Source: Orbilia blumenaviensis (lineage: Eukaryota; Ascomycota; Orbiliomycetes; Orbiliales; Orbiliaceae). From it: a stretch of DNA of 64,000 nt. The notes beneath the pieces are model-generated. The model saw only the letters and a list, made by a program, of their open reading frames with translations, was not told the origin of the DNA and made no database searches. A program made the position numbers and the translations under genes. The first letter of the stretch is position 1, and the number at the start of each line of letters is the position of its first letter. This document shows, piece after piece, positions 25,140 to 36,915 of this stretch. The DNA lies in assembly GCA_036872755.1 (NCBI GenBank), contig JAVHNS010000014.1, positions 434,001 through 498,000 of the forward strand, in the 5' to 3' direction.

Positions 25140-26200
25140 GAGGTTCAGTTTCAGAGTTCAGCTAGCGAAATAGCCATGCGGTCGCTAGACCATCTGCTGA
25201 AGACACCATCGGCTGAGCATCGGCTGAGCCGTACCCCCAGGATGCGAGTGGGTAGCCACCAACGCTATGTCTCCCATTCCATCTCATCCGACTGGCTGAC
25301 ATAGACGGACGTGTGGACCTAAGCGGGCCCACAAAGTGGGACCAGACTAGATAAGGTTTTCATGCAATACAACGCTCTATTGTGTTGTTATTAAAGACTC
25401 GGATTGAGAATTCTGCGATTCTGTAAGAGCTTTGAAAAGAGTGTATTGAAGTAGGGGGTTTGGAATTCGGTTGGCGTACTGTTATTGGGTGTCACCGGCT
25501 ACAAAGGCGTCGTGATTAGGTGGCAAGCCAGGCGTAGTGGTCATTCTACCTCGCGTTCGTCAGGGTCCCATCAATTCACTATTATGAACTGAAGTACTCT
25601 TGTCGGTAAGCGTTAGGTATACCATGTCGATATATCACGGTGTAACTCATGTCGATTTCTGCAGCGTGGCTAACAAAATCAACGTCTCTAAGCCTCTTCG
25701 AGCTTTGCGACGGAAAATGACGACTTCTCGGCCAGATCAAGAGATATCCGAGATTGCCTCATGCGGTTGGTTTATAAATTCAGGTCGCACCTATCATTGA
25801 ACTTGAAAAGCATGAAATTGAGGCGTGGGCGACTTGCGGCTGGAGAATCGCGATGTCAAGTTGATTAGGGTTAAATAGCTCCACCCCTTTCCAGCGACAG
25901 CAATCCCTTCCATTATACCCTAAGCTTAAATCGGGATACCGCTGATTAGGAAACTCGAGCTTAAAGATAGGATAGTATTGACCCGAGAAGATTAGAAGAG
26001 GACTTGACTTTTGCTGGCAAACCTTAGACAAGAGCTAATCTTAGAATCAGTCCTATCGCCACCTTTGGGGTGAAACTGCCTAGGGTACTTGACGGGCAAA
26101 TTTAGAATCTTGTCTTCACAACTGGCTTTGTCGCGTGTTGATCGTAAATATCTTTCGGCATGTCTATAATGAAATGCTCGGATAGAGTTGGTCTCGCCGC

Positions 26201-26218
26201 CTGGTTCAACGAGGCCAG
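26201..26218. repeat. Copy of dispersed palindromic motif (CTGGTTCAACGAGGCCAG)
   Basis: Preceded 13 bases upstream by the inverted partial copy TTGGTCTCG (26188-26196), so the site carries both orientations. Confidence 0.65.
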
Positions 26219-27850
26219 ATAGGGTGGGCTACCCAGCAACTTAAGTTGGGGCTGATCAGGGCCTCGAGCAGAGCGTTAATTTCGTTGATTAGCATAGATG
26301 AGAGTAGTTTCGGGAGATTTTATTTCGAGATAAGGTCAGTAGTAGGACGAGAAGGCAAGGACGTCTTCTCTAGCAGAAATCTGTGAACCTACAAGAGAAT
26401 GGTTGGCGAGGTTGAGTACAGGTAAAGCAAGATATCCCAGCCCGTTCTCTCTCTCTTTTTTTTTTTTTTTGGTTAGGACCAATTTGACACCAGCCACTCA
26501 ACCCCTCTTTCGAATGGAAAATTTTGAATCAACCACAAAAACGAGATCCCTCAGCCGCTTCAAATCCCTTCCAAATATTCCCGTCACATTTTCGTATCCG
26601 AAACAATATGCGCCACCATTATTGCGCCAGAATTTGACATCGGCGAATATTCCCTCAGCAAAGCTCTTTTTTTATATGTGTCTCTTTTTTTGGCTTTTGG
26701 CCCAGAAATTTTGGCATATACAATGCAGCCGGATAAGACGCCACATCCTGAATACGGCAATAAACGAGCTGCATTGAGATTTTCACATCAGCCCTCAGTT
26801 ATAAATTGGCACGCGGAAGAGTTATGGAAAAGGTGGTAGGTAGGCGAAAGTAAAAAATAAAACAAAAACAAATAAGAAAAAAATGATAGAATCCGAATGG
26901 ATACCCCAGGTTTCGGCTAGCTTGCCTGGTATCACAGCTTTGGGAAGCCTCCTCTTTAAGCTCACCACCAGGTAGATAACGTTTTATACACCGGTATCGC
27001 TCGGTAATTGCAAGAGTCCGGGGCATTGCTTTGTTTTTCGAAAGGATGCGGAGTAGTTGACCGGGATACCCCAGAATATGGCGACATATTCAGGAACTTA
27101 TGGAGATTTATTCCTTGCTTCCACGTGCGGTCCGCTTTTTTTATTATTTGGGACCAATTACACGATGCTGTAGATGACAAGATGAAGGCCTTGCTTTGAA
27201 ATGTCTCGCGTTTTATTTCCAGTGGATACCCGACGACCCATGTCATCTAGCTCCCCTCCGAGGAACCTTGGTCGTCATCGTTGATGCAGGATCTGCTCGT
27301 GAGCCCCTTCCTTCTGCCCCGTGGTCCCGGTGATGTTGATCCTCAAGTGTTGCTCTTAGTCCTGAGCCGCCCTTTAGATCGCCCCGCCCCGCCCCATGAT
27401 CCTTTGCTATCGGCCCCGTCGACGTCGTGATCCTGCATACTTGTCAAGGGGAATCTGCACGTTATCTTTGGTGCCGGAGGTTTTAGAGAGCTGGTTCAAG
27501 GTTCTTCGGGAATCCAGGCACGCGTCATCCCGGCGTACCGTGCAATTCGGGAGGCATCAGATTTGGGAAACCGAACCGATGCTAGTGACACTTCCTGCAA
27601 ATGTACCTATACCTCATCCCAGGGCACGCTAGATTGCTTCCGTGGCCCTGGGCGCCCAACACCTTACCGAAGGTGAAAATTTTGACAGCAGGGGGCTCGA
27701 GACTAAGGTGATAAAAAGTGATAAATTATAAGTGTCGAAAATGCGGATGGCATTAACGTCGCAGTCGTAACTTCGGAATCTGCCCCGCAAGCCACTGTTT
27801 GATGGTGCAAGATATCAACCAAGGCATTATAATACAGCCGTAGGCTTCTT

Positions 27851-27878
27851 GCAGTGCAGTGCAGTGCCTTGCAGTGCC
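27851..27878. repeat. GCAGT pentamer repeat
   Basis: Three GCAGT units, then CCTT and a further GCAGTGCC. It sits near the edge of a GC-richer island in the desert. Confidence 0.8.
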
Positions 27879-30520
27879 GTCCTCGCAGTCTTATTTTTGC
27901 ATTCAGCCCGCTGTTCTTCGAGGCTACATTCAGCCAGTGCGAGGTGAGAAGGCTTGCATGTTTTTGGGCAAACAAGCGCCTTCGGAGTTCAGCTTAACAT
28001 TCAATGCGCATGTTTTTGCCACTTTTATAACAGTAATCAGCCTATGCATACCAATTAAGCCATAAGATACAATTTATATATAGTGAGAGACTTACAGACT
28101 GATTTTGGAGCATTCTCGTATTGGAAACTTCCGGCCTGTATCCACAATTTTTCGTGAGTATTTCAGTCACCATCGACACCAGGAACCGTCGTTTGGGTTG
28201 TCGACATGTCCGTTCGGCTCGCACCCTATAAGAAAAAAACCAAAAAAATGTAGGCCTTGGAACCATGACACTTTTTATAACATTCGGGCTAATTTGAATT
28301 GATTGTTGTAGTTCGATTCCAGCGCGAAATCTTTGTAAAAAAATTTTTTAACAACCGACCGGCGGCCGGCGCCAAGCGCCGTTTCTCTTGCCTCCGCTCA
28401 TCCTTAGAGGGCTACCATCCGATCTACGATTTCCCGCAAACTTTATGTACACCCGTCGTCCATAGAAGTACAGCCGATTCAATTGACCAATAAAAATTGC
28501 ATCGGCTGTGTGAGGAGCTCGGGAAAAACCTAAGTTACTCCTAGCGAGTCGGCATGGCTGGAATCTAACTTAAGATGCCGGATTCGCAGATTGGTCGCAG
28601 TCGTAGATATCAAGCAAAAGGTTTTTCGGGAACGGTTCATGAATTCAGGTGAAACCCTTTTAAGACCGTAAATTTATCTCGAATCACTTGTTGCGGTGGC
28701 CTGAACGAAGCGTTGAAAAAGCATGTGGAATTGTCTGGTTACCGACGGGGCCAATGTGGAAGGAATACGATCATGCTGCGCCTGGACGGATGTAACGCAT
28801 CGCGCTGGGGGCCTAGTGCTTCTTGTGGGCAAAATCAAAAGTATCGCACCTACAGAACTGAAATTTTCTAACGGACCTGCCGATGAAGGCTTCAAGTTGG
28901 ATGCCTTTCGAGTTTCCAGCTGAAGAAGCCCATTTAATTCATATACCCAAAGCAGCCCCCTATCCGTCAGCCAGCCCTTGAGCTGGCCTGATTGGTGGCT
29001 TTCAAGCTGACGCGATGATAGTTTCAATTTGAAGTTAGAAGTTACGCGTCTGCGTGAACCAGTGTACAGGCTTGACTCTCAAAGTCGGACCATGTTTCCC
29101 ACTATGGTATCTTTCCCCATGAAAGGCAGATGCTTATGAATTTGAATCCAGGATCCGGGTCCACGATCGAGAGGGTTGTTGAAGAGCAACGCATGCGCGA
29201 AGTCACTCAGGAATCAAACCCACCGAATCAACGAGTGCAACATATTATTTGGTGTTCTTTTGGTTCCGAAGCGGGAGGATGAAATTTCGACAGGAGGTAT
29301 AAATATGAAAAGAATGAATGCGATTGATGCAGACTTGTTGGCGGAATTTGAAATACGATCACGGGCATTGGTCTTGCAGCAAATTAATTCAGGCCCTCGA
29401 GCGCGAGCTGGGGTCAACAAAAGCTTAAATATTAAGTTTCGGCAGCTCGACGGAACCAATGCAATCGGCGTCACCTTCCCCCGCTTGTGGAACTTGCCTT
29501 GATCACCTGAGCCGGCTAGCCATTATCAGTTCCTCAATCGCCCGGTTTACGCACACTGCTGACCGTTTAAAGGCATTTTAAGAGATACGAGTCATCCACG
29601 CAACCCCAACGAAGATTACTGCGCCACAGAATGCTCGACTCTTTTGTTCGCAGCAAGGGATGCATGATCAAGGAAGGAATGTCAACATGTGTGCTGTCCA
29701 ACTGCCGGATTCCTATCAGTTAGTCAATTGAATGCGGTTTGGCCTACATGGATACCCTAGGTAACGTCCTTAGTTTCGCATCTATTGCCGAGGGATACTA
29801 TGACCACAACGTTAGTATAACGTTGAAAAGCAGTTGGAGATAAAGGATCCAGATATTCTGTGCACGGGGCTTTGGATCTCATAGTAACCTGAACAATGGA
29901 GAACTATAGCCTGCGTAACGGATCTAGAGGGAATATTGGTCGGTTTATTGTAATAATTGGCTTTGATTGATCTAAATACATGTAGTTAGGCGGTGGTTCA
30001 AGCTACTACTATACTATTATCCAAACTAGGTGGTATCCCGTATCAAGATTTACCTAGGTAGATACAAATATCCACTACCACAGATACAACCCTTTTCGTG
30101 TGTGAATTTCTGTTTTCAACAACTTTTTACCGTAAGGGGTTTAGATACTTTTCTGGGACTGTTTCCGAATAATAAAACATTTTAAAAAGAAAGCAAGCCG
30201 TCTTCTTGTCTTTCAAGTCGTTATTTATACTGTTTTAAGTTCCCTTTTTTCTATAAACCGTCTTGAGAAACTAGCCAAAACCCCGTATGGTATTTTCTGG
30301 GTATCAATCGATGGATCTCGGCACTACAGACCCCCAATAGTACCAATATCAACCGGGAACGAAGTAGAATACCATCATATTAAAAAATTACTAAGCAAAG
30401 ACCGTCGATCAATCGACTGAAAAATACAAAGAAAAGAAGCCAGACAGAACAGAAGAAGAAGCAGAAAAGCAATGTGGTCAGATTGGGGTTACATGACAGA
30501 CCCCGGGGCCACTCTATCTC

Positions 30521-31246
30521 TCAGACAATAGTGCACATACATTTGGGAGAGGGCCTCCAGAGTTCCTCGTCAAGGCCGGGCTCATAATTCGCAGTGCGAT
30601 CGCGACGGCGACGATCCATGTCCTGCCGCTGAGCATCTGTCATGTGACGATCGTATTGCCTTTGCAGGGCCCTCTCTCGCCTTTGATCTTCAGGGCTGAG
30701 ATCTTCGAACCGTTCGATGTACTGTGGCATTGGCTCGTTGCGCCATGGATCGGTCGTGAGTCCATTGGCATAATTCTGTCTTGCCATGTTTTGATAGGCG
30801 AGATCTTCCATCGAACCTTCGATATATAGTGGACTAGGAATGAAATTCTTATACGGCGGAGGCTGAAACGGGAGGTTTAAATGGCTCGTATTAGCCGTGA
30901 CGTAGTTCGGCGCTGGGCCAAAGATCTTATCGAGATCTTGCGGTGCAGGGCCCAGGTGCGGCATGCTGCCAGCACTTAGCGTCCCGAACGGGGTGGAGAA
31001 AGCCGATGAAACGGCAGATGGCAGTGGGGATGCCATTGGCGTCGGCCCAAATGCCGGCGTAGCGGGGAGAAATGGTGATGGGAGAGGCGACCCCGGGAAC
31101 ATTGGGAATGGCTCCGATGTAGGCGCAAAAGGGACTGAGAAATCAGGACCACCTGTAGATGAAATTATCGGTGCTCCAGGGGCTGGGGACCAAGGAGCAG
31201 GTGGGAACACCTCTCCAGAGAATGGGTACTGATTTCTCTGAGACAT
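30521..31246 (-). CDS. Proline-rich protein with a C-terminal CaaX box
   Basis: Single exon, 241 residues; no family recognised. Residues 1-130 are rich in Pro, Ala, Ser and Phe (repeated PFxP/PxP stretches), so probably disordered. Residues about 160-230 are charged, with DLSPEDQRRERALQRQ and a basic RRRRDR run. The last four residues are CTIV, preceded by C-M (PKCMCTIV), which fits a CaaX prenylation site with a neighbouring cysteine that could be palmitoylated. A lipid-anchored, membrane-associated disordered protein is therefore likely; its function is unknown. It stands alone between gene-poor stretches. Confidence 0.65.
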   Translation of the reverse strand: MSQRNQYPFSGEVFPPAPWSPAPGAPIISSTGGPDFSVPFAPTSEPFPMFPGSPLPSPFLPATPAFGPTPMASPLPSAVSSAFSTPFGTLSAGSMPHLGPAPQDLDKIFGPAPNYVTANTSHLNLPFQPPPYKNFIPSPLYIEGSMEDLAYQNMARQNYANGLTTDPWRNEPMPQYIERFEDLSPEDQRRERALQRQYDRHMTDAQRQDMDRRRRDRTANYEPGLDEELWRPSPKCMCTIV

Positions 31247-33612
31247 GTTTATTCTATAAACTTCAAGTCCAGTGAAGTAAATGTAGATTTGAAGTAGTGT
31301 GAATTATAGTATATAGCGGTATACGATAACTGGTAGTTCAATGAGAGTAAGGACCTGCCTTGTTTTGGTACTTTAATAACTAGTTAACTGTAGGACTTGG
31401 TATGCGGATATAAGTAATTGGAGAAGACTGAAAGAAAGAGTGGAGTGGTAGGGGTCTTTTATACTTACACCTGATTTGCAAAGTTGGGCTTCTGAGCCTT
31501 CATTAGAATATTTGAGATCGTCGACAATGTACATTAATCCCTGATCGTCAATTGTCTGCATGCAGCCCATCAAATATTTTCCATATCGCATGTGTAGTTA
31601 CAATACCGATTTGATTCTATACCCTATTTTCAAGACTATTGGTGTATTTAGGACCAGAAAATAACTAGATTAACCTAGTGGGTGGCCCCGAGGCTATGCG
31701 ATAAACCTTATGGACTCCATATATGTGGACTAGAGATTTGATTTTGAAGGGTCTGTGTAGCCATGTTACTAGGGCTAGCTGCTGCTAAAGCCAAAATAAT
31801 TTTAGAGTTTCCGTAAGGTAGTTAAAACAATCTCCAAGATCCAAATCACGATCTTCCGATATCTATTCTTATCTTAGACGGCGCCTTTCGTGGAAATCCC
31901 ATGGCTTGTAGGAATGATTCGGCATTGATTTTAATATTATGGCCTGGATAAATCATCGATTTGACTTGAATCATTTACAATAATATGAAAACATGTGAGT
32001 GGGCCATATATATCCTCAATTTCTGTATAAATAATTTCCGATCAACTCGTAAGGCCTCAGAGAGTGCGGGTGTACCTTGGTGTATTGACACAAAATGCAC
32101 GAAAGTCAGAGATGAAGTATTTTGTTCACGATGTTAAGGCGACAATTAGCCCTGCAATGCAATGCACTAAGAAGTGTTTTATCCTCAAATCACTAGGATA
32201 TACATAGATAAACCTACGATCGTATTACTTAATAATACCTATAATATTATGACTTGAACCTGGAGTACTATATGCCTAAATTCTGTAAGTCTATGGCACG
32301 AAGCGGAAGCCTAGACGTCTCACGCTGGGGTATCGCGTGGGTGGAGTATTTTTTTGATCGACATGCTAGGCCTCGATATATATAGCTCGGCCCACATGGG
32401 TGTCGATTATATGTATAGTATAATTGTGTGCCGTGTATCAAAAGCCTTGAAAATTTAGCACATACCTCGTTATGTATTTGTCCTATCACATATGTACTGA
32501 GCTTCGGGATGAAGGGGTGTTAATTGTAGCTGAAAATAAAGAGGCGCCGGGACCTTATTTAAGATTCATATTGAAATATCAAATAGGTAAGTAGGTTCGT
32601 GGGCCAGCGGTATATACCTATATATACCGTACGGGAAAGGGATGCGTTTTCTGAGCCGTCTATCAAACGCAAGTCGGTCTTAAATTGGGCTCGCAAAAAT
32701 GTGGGATCACACAACACCTTGGCATTCAATCCAGTTCTAAAAATGCAACAAAGAAGCAAACTGTTTATAAGTTTATACGGTGTGAACTAAGGTGGGGAAA
32801 GTAAAGCTGGCAGTAGACGGGGGAGGTAGGAAAGGCAAAGTGGGGTATATATATGCGAGGCGCGCCAGGACAACCCTAGAGCAGAATGATATACCGGCAT
32901 GTATACCCTAGAAGGCCCGCGGAACGGCTTTTGTCGAGATGTCTATGCTGTTTCAGAATGCAAGACTAATGAGTTGCAAGGTTGACGGCGTAATGCTGGG
33001 AACACTGTCACTCAATGTGGGCACCATCGTATCTGAGTCTAAATATGCTAAGAAATATCTGGAAATTGTATACAATATAATTGTTAGAAAGAGCCTAGGT
33101 TTTGCAAGAGAAGCGTGTATACGTATGTATAATATAAAAGCTAGGACTTTATGAGCTCAGATAACTAGACGTAAATTTCCGAGTGTTTAGAGAGCCTGGG
33201 CTAGTGTCTACTTAACTGACTATCCCGTGGCTTTTCTTTGCACTAAGCTTGCTTTAGGGAATCCCTCTTTCAGTCATTTGTCTATTATATGATAAGGCAA
33301 GAAGGTTCCTTCTAGTTCTTTAAGTAGTTGCTTCTAGATGGCGCCCGGGCTCTTTAGTTCCCCTAGTATCTGGGAGCTAAATAGAGCTTCCTAGTAGGAT
33401 CACTTACTACTACTATAGCCTTCTACGTCATAGAGCTTTAAGAATTACGAAGCTTCTAGACCGATATATAATTACATTGTGAGCTTTCTCGCTTCTATAA
33501 GTAATCCCCTAAACGATAAACAGTAAGCAAATACCATACCTGTAACATCATCCCCAAGATCTTCTGTCAGTCACAAACACCCTAAATTTCAATCCATAGG
33601 AAACAGACCAAA
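31247..33612. other. Intergenic region of about 2.4 kb including a degraded relic
   Basis: No intact gene. A, T and TA-rich words dominate. A probable mutated coding relic lies at 33179-33454 on the minus strand (listed separately). The part from about 33500 to 33612 is the likely leader of the RNase III-fold gene. Confidence 0.5.
33179..33454 (-). pseudogene. Probable RIP-damaged coding relic, family unidentified
   Basis: One minus-strand frame reads as protein-like sequence for about 92 codons, with segments such as EALFSSQILGELKSPGAI, ELEGTFLPYHIIDK and LKEGFPKASLVQRKATG. Eight in-frame stops interrupt it. Six are TAG or TAA, the codons produced from TGG, CAG or CAA by C-to-T change at CpA on either strand, as in repeat-induced point mutation. 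The family is not recognised; a transposon is the usual source. The reading rests on my impression of protein-likeness, so certainty is limited. Confidence 0.35.
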
Positions 33613-34359
33613 ATGCAGCGTCTTGTTATTTCAAAAGCCGCTAAACAAGCACTGGACGCATTCAAAACATCAAAGGGTGGAACACTTGCTCCTACTCTCA
33701 AATTCAGCGGATCAAAGTCACAAAATGCTTACTTCTCATCTGCCCAAACCCAAGCGACCAAAGAGAAATTTCAGCTATTCACATATCCACCTGATGCTAA
33801 GGTCCCAGTCCCTCCGGAAATAGTTTCACCAGAGCTTCGAAGAGTTCTTCAAGAGAATACAAACCATTTAAATTTTGACACCAGGTTCGGGATCCTGTCG
33901 CGCAAGCGGCTTGAACACATTGGAGATGTTGAAATCAGAGCCGTTATTACTCCGTATCTAGTCAAGATGCAGCCACAACTTCAATGGCCGGAAATGATGG
34001 TATGAAACTGCATTTATAGCTTAGCACAACCCCATTGATATGCATGATATGTGAGGTCTTAGGAAAGTTCACCCACTAATGATTCTATCACATCTGACAT
34101 ATAGTATCTGGAGGGCGTTTTGAACTCAAACGCGCAGTTAGGCTTATTTGCGAAGGACATGGATACGGCTGGCAGAATTGGTATCCAAAATATCCAAGGG
34201 GGAAAACGACTTGCAGATTTGCTAGAAGCTCAAATCGGAGCTCTATTACTTGAAAATGAAAATAGAGAAGCGACGAAAAGCTTCATTGAAAAGCTAATTG
34301 AACCATCAATTCCCTTCCATCGTGAAGTCTTCAGGGCGAATGGCCACAAGCTTCTGTGA
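33613..34359 (+). CDS. RNase III-fold protein, probably mitochondrial
   Basis: Exons 33613-33999 and 34105-34359, joined in phase 0 (GTATGA donor, ATATAG acceptor), code for 213 residues. The N-terminus (MQRLVISKAAKQALDAFKTS) is basic and lacks acids in its first 14 residues, like a mitochondrial presequence. KRLEHIGDVEI (98-108) corresponds to the RNase III signature ERLEFLGD, and KRLADLLEAQIGALLLE (163-179) to the second conserved helix. The equivalents of four catalytic acids remain (E101, D105, D167, E170), while the first Glu of the signature is Lys (K98). No double-stranded-RNA-binding domain follows. Relatives include mitochondrial large-subunit proteins mL44/mL57, which have this fold in structural roles. 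Both a ribosomal role and a small active RNase are possible. Confidence 0.7.
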
Positions 34360-35066
34360 ATACGGGGGTTTGATTAATTGAAAGCTACAAAGAATTTGGG
34401 GGTTTTTGAGATTTGACGCAGCGTTAAAAATTTTACTGGACAGGGGAAGGATGCCATAAACCTAAAGTCTAGATATGTCGTCGCATTAATTCGGCTTTTA
34501 GGGTTCCCTTGAATATTATTTTTCCGCATTGTGGATTGAGTTTGCTTCACAAAATAAGGGATTTACGAGCACCTTTCAAAACTTTTAGTTAAATATTTCA
34601 AGGGGCATGTTAGTTACTTTAGTAGTTTATGAAATGGAAAGATTTTAATTTTGACTGCTGTGTCTTTTGGGTCGCTATATAAATTCAGACTTGCCAAACC
34701 GTAATCTTCTGGACGGGGTTATGCATTAGATTTCGTGAGAATGGCCGGTCTCATGTCCAGAACGTTATTTATTGGATGGTACAAAATGCAACGGTTACGG
34801 TGATTACAATATGGTTTCGAACTAATATTATAATGATAGGTGTTGTTTATAGGATTAAATACCACTAGCTAGCCCAAGTGTCCTGTCTCCTTCGAAAGAC
34901 CACTGGTTTTGTAATTTTTAATATAGAAGCTCACCCTTGAAGCAAACCAAAGGACTTTTTCATTAGATAGCCAGTAATTTGCCACAGTTTCATCGCGACT
35001 ACGGGTGGCTCTTCTTCGAGGTTGGATGATTCGATCAACAACCTACAAGCAACCACCACCCAATAA
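34360..35066. other. Convergent intergenic spacer
   Basis: Tail-to-tail spacer of about 0.7 kb between the RNase III-fold gene and the nuclear-type gene. No gene seen. Confidence 0.6.
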
Positions 35067-36025
35067 TCATGGAGAGCTTAAACCCAACATTTCCGCATCC
35101 CCACCCTGAGAATCGATAGCGTCATCTTTATTGCTATGGTCCTGTGCCTCTCGATCTGCGATATCTTTCAGTTTTTTCTCATCATTTTCAAACGCTTCCA
35201 TAACCTCTTTTTCTTTAGGGTATTGTTCCAAAACCTCCGAAACTCTCTTCCTTACCTCTTTCTCAAGCAGTTTAGTATCGCGGTTGCTGTACTTTTTATT
35301 CTTGGGGAGGTCATTCTTCCAGTAGACGCCACGGTCGCAGAGATAGTCAAAGATCTCTTTCATTTCTTCATAGTAATATGGGATTGACTTGAGACGTTCT
35401 TTGCGCTCTGTCTCGCTTAACGCCTGTAAATTTGCCTCTGCCAATTCGGCTTCAGAGGGAGGCGGTGGTGAAGGTGGAGGAGTAAGTAGCTGAAAGTTTG
35501 AGAGCCCCGAGGCCCCTTTTTTTGGACCCTTGCTTGGGGTGCCGCTTGAGCCTTTTGTTCGTTTTAACTAATATATATTTAAATTGTGATAACAACATAG
35601 AAATATTTGTGAGTATGGGTATCGATAGATCTATAGGGCGAGGTGGTTACAAATACCTTTGTTTCCCCCGCAGTCTCTCCGGTAGCCTCAGCTTTATCTT
35701 CTTTTCTCTTCCTTCCCCGCTTTCCTTTAACCTTTGGTTCAGCAATCTGACTATCTTCCTCCTTTTTAGCTTTCGACTTCGGCCCTACTGTCTTTTTTGC
35801 AGGCGTGGTGGACTTCGCTTTCTTAGACTTCGTTTCATCGCTTGTTTCCAATGCAACATTAGCTTCGACAGTTGCAATATTGATACTGCACCCCTCATAC
35901 TCATCTTTATTCCCTTCTAGGTTACCGTGGCGAATTTCATTATCACATTGATTTTCATTCTCTATCTTGTTCTTCACGGTGCTGGTACCATTAGAATGGA
36001 AATTTTCTTTCATTTCTACGTCCAT
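35067..36025 (-). CDS. Basic, probably nuclear, protein of unknown function
   Basis: Two exons on the minus strand, 36025-35657 and 35567-35067, joined in phase 0 (donor GTATTT, acceptor ATTAG), code for 289 residues. The first part is acidic and Asn/Glu-rich. A Lys-rich stretch (SKKAKSTTPAKKT, then KGKRGRKRKE) resembles a nuclear localisation signal or degenerate AT-hook. A Pro/Ser linker (LLTPPPSPPPPSE) precedes a charged, helical C-terminal domain with RLKSIPYYYEEMKEIFDYL, NDLPKNKKYSNRDTKLLEKE and an acidic tail. No named family was recognised. The acceptor is the least certain part of the model, because another AG lies 17 bases downstream in a different frame. Confidence 0.6.
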
Positions 36026-36891
36026 ACTGAGGTTTGACGCAAAAACTATCCGGAACAGTTAGAAAACAGAGCTTTCCAGCTTCAGATACCACAATAGGCT
36101 TTTGGATCTAAGTTGTAATTCGTCAACTGACCAACTTTCCAGTGTTCACAATGTTTAGCTAGTATGCAGACGAAGAGGTGAGCTAGTGAGGTTGTAGAAT
36201 TCGAATGTGTGTTCAAAACACTAGTGACATCATCAGTAAGAAGCTTAGTAGAAAATAAGGAGGATGGTAAATAGAATTGGCTCGAATATTCGAATATATT
36301 CGAGTACGTATAGGCCGCGAGTTCTCGAACCCACACTGATTTCCATATTATTGGGATCAACACCCAGTGCAAATCACTTTGCATACATACTGTTACTGTA
36401 TTGGATTTAATGTATAATAGCTATTAGATATTGGTAGGTACCATATACCTTTACTATACTACTTTTGTTGAGGGCAAGTCCTGATTTTGGTATATAAGTC
36501 GCTAGGCGGCTGCTAGCTGGGTATCGCCGGAAACTATCCTGAGCTTTATGAACTTTCATTCGAATGCTCCCTCTACCTACATTTCCCCTTAGTACTATTT
36601 GCTTATCGTCTACGCACCAATAATCTTTCATGACGCGCCTTCGCGTAATCATCAATTATTATTACCACAATCACCACAGCCATCATTTACCACAGCACAC
36701 ATCCACCCGTTGATAAATTACGCACTAAGTATAGTGTTCGTTCCTTCCATGCCTCAATTTCTTTTTCATTTTAACAATGATATTAATGTAGAAAAGCGAT
36801 CCCGGAGGAGAACTTGATGATGATAGTCAGTTGACGTCCTATCCTCTATTGTTGAGGCATGTCTGTCAAAGCCATACCACCCTCCTAGTCA

Positions 36892-36915
36892 CCCCCCCCC
36901 CCCCCCCCCCCCCCC
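36892..36915. repeat. 24-base poly-C run
   Basis: Uninterrupted C on the plus strand, flanked by CA and AGTCAG. Long C/G homopolymers are uncommon in fungal DNA and are often misread in assemblies. Confidence 0.9.

Larger units (their letters stand above)
24382..30520. other. Gene desert of about 6.1 kb
   Basis: No conserved gene was recognised. It holds a CGGTCT tandem repeat (25113-25139), a copy of the dispersed palindrome (26201), a T run (about 26457-26471), a GC-rich island (about 27240-27660) and a GCAGT repeat (27851-27878). Open stretches up to 124 codons are present, but none shows family motifs or convincing exon joins. Confidence 0.5.

Noticed and set aside
26962..27246. Open frames in the GC-richer island at about 27 kb as a gene
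   Set aside because: Short frames on both strands without motifs; composition change alone is not evidence of coding.
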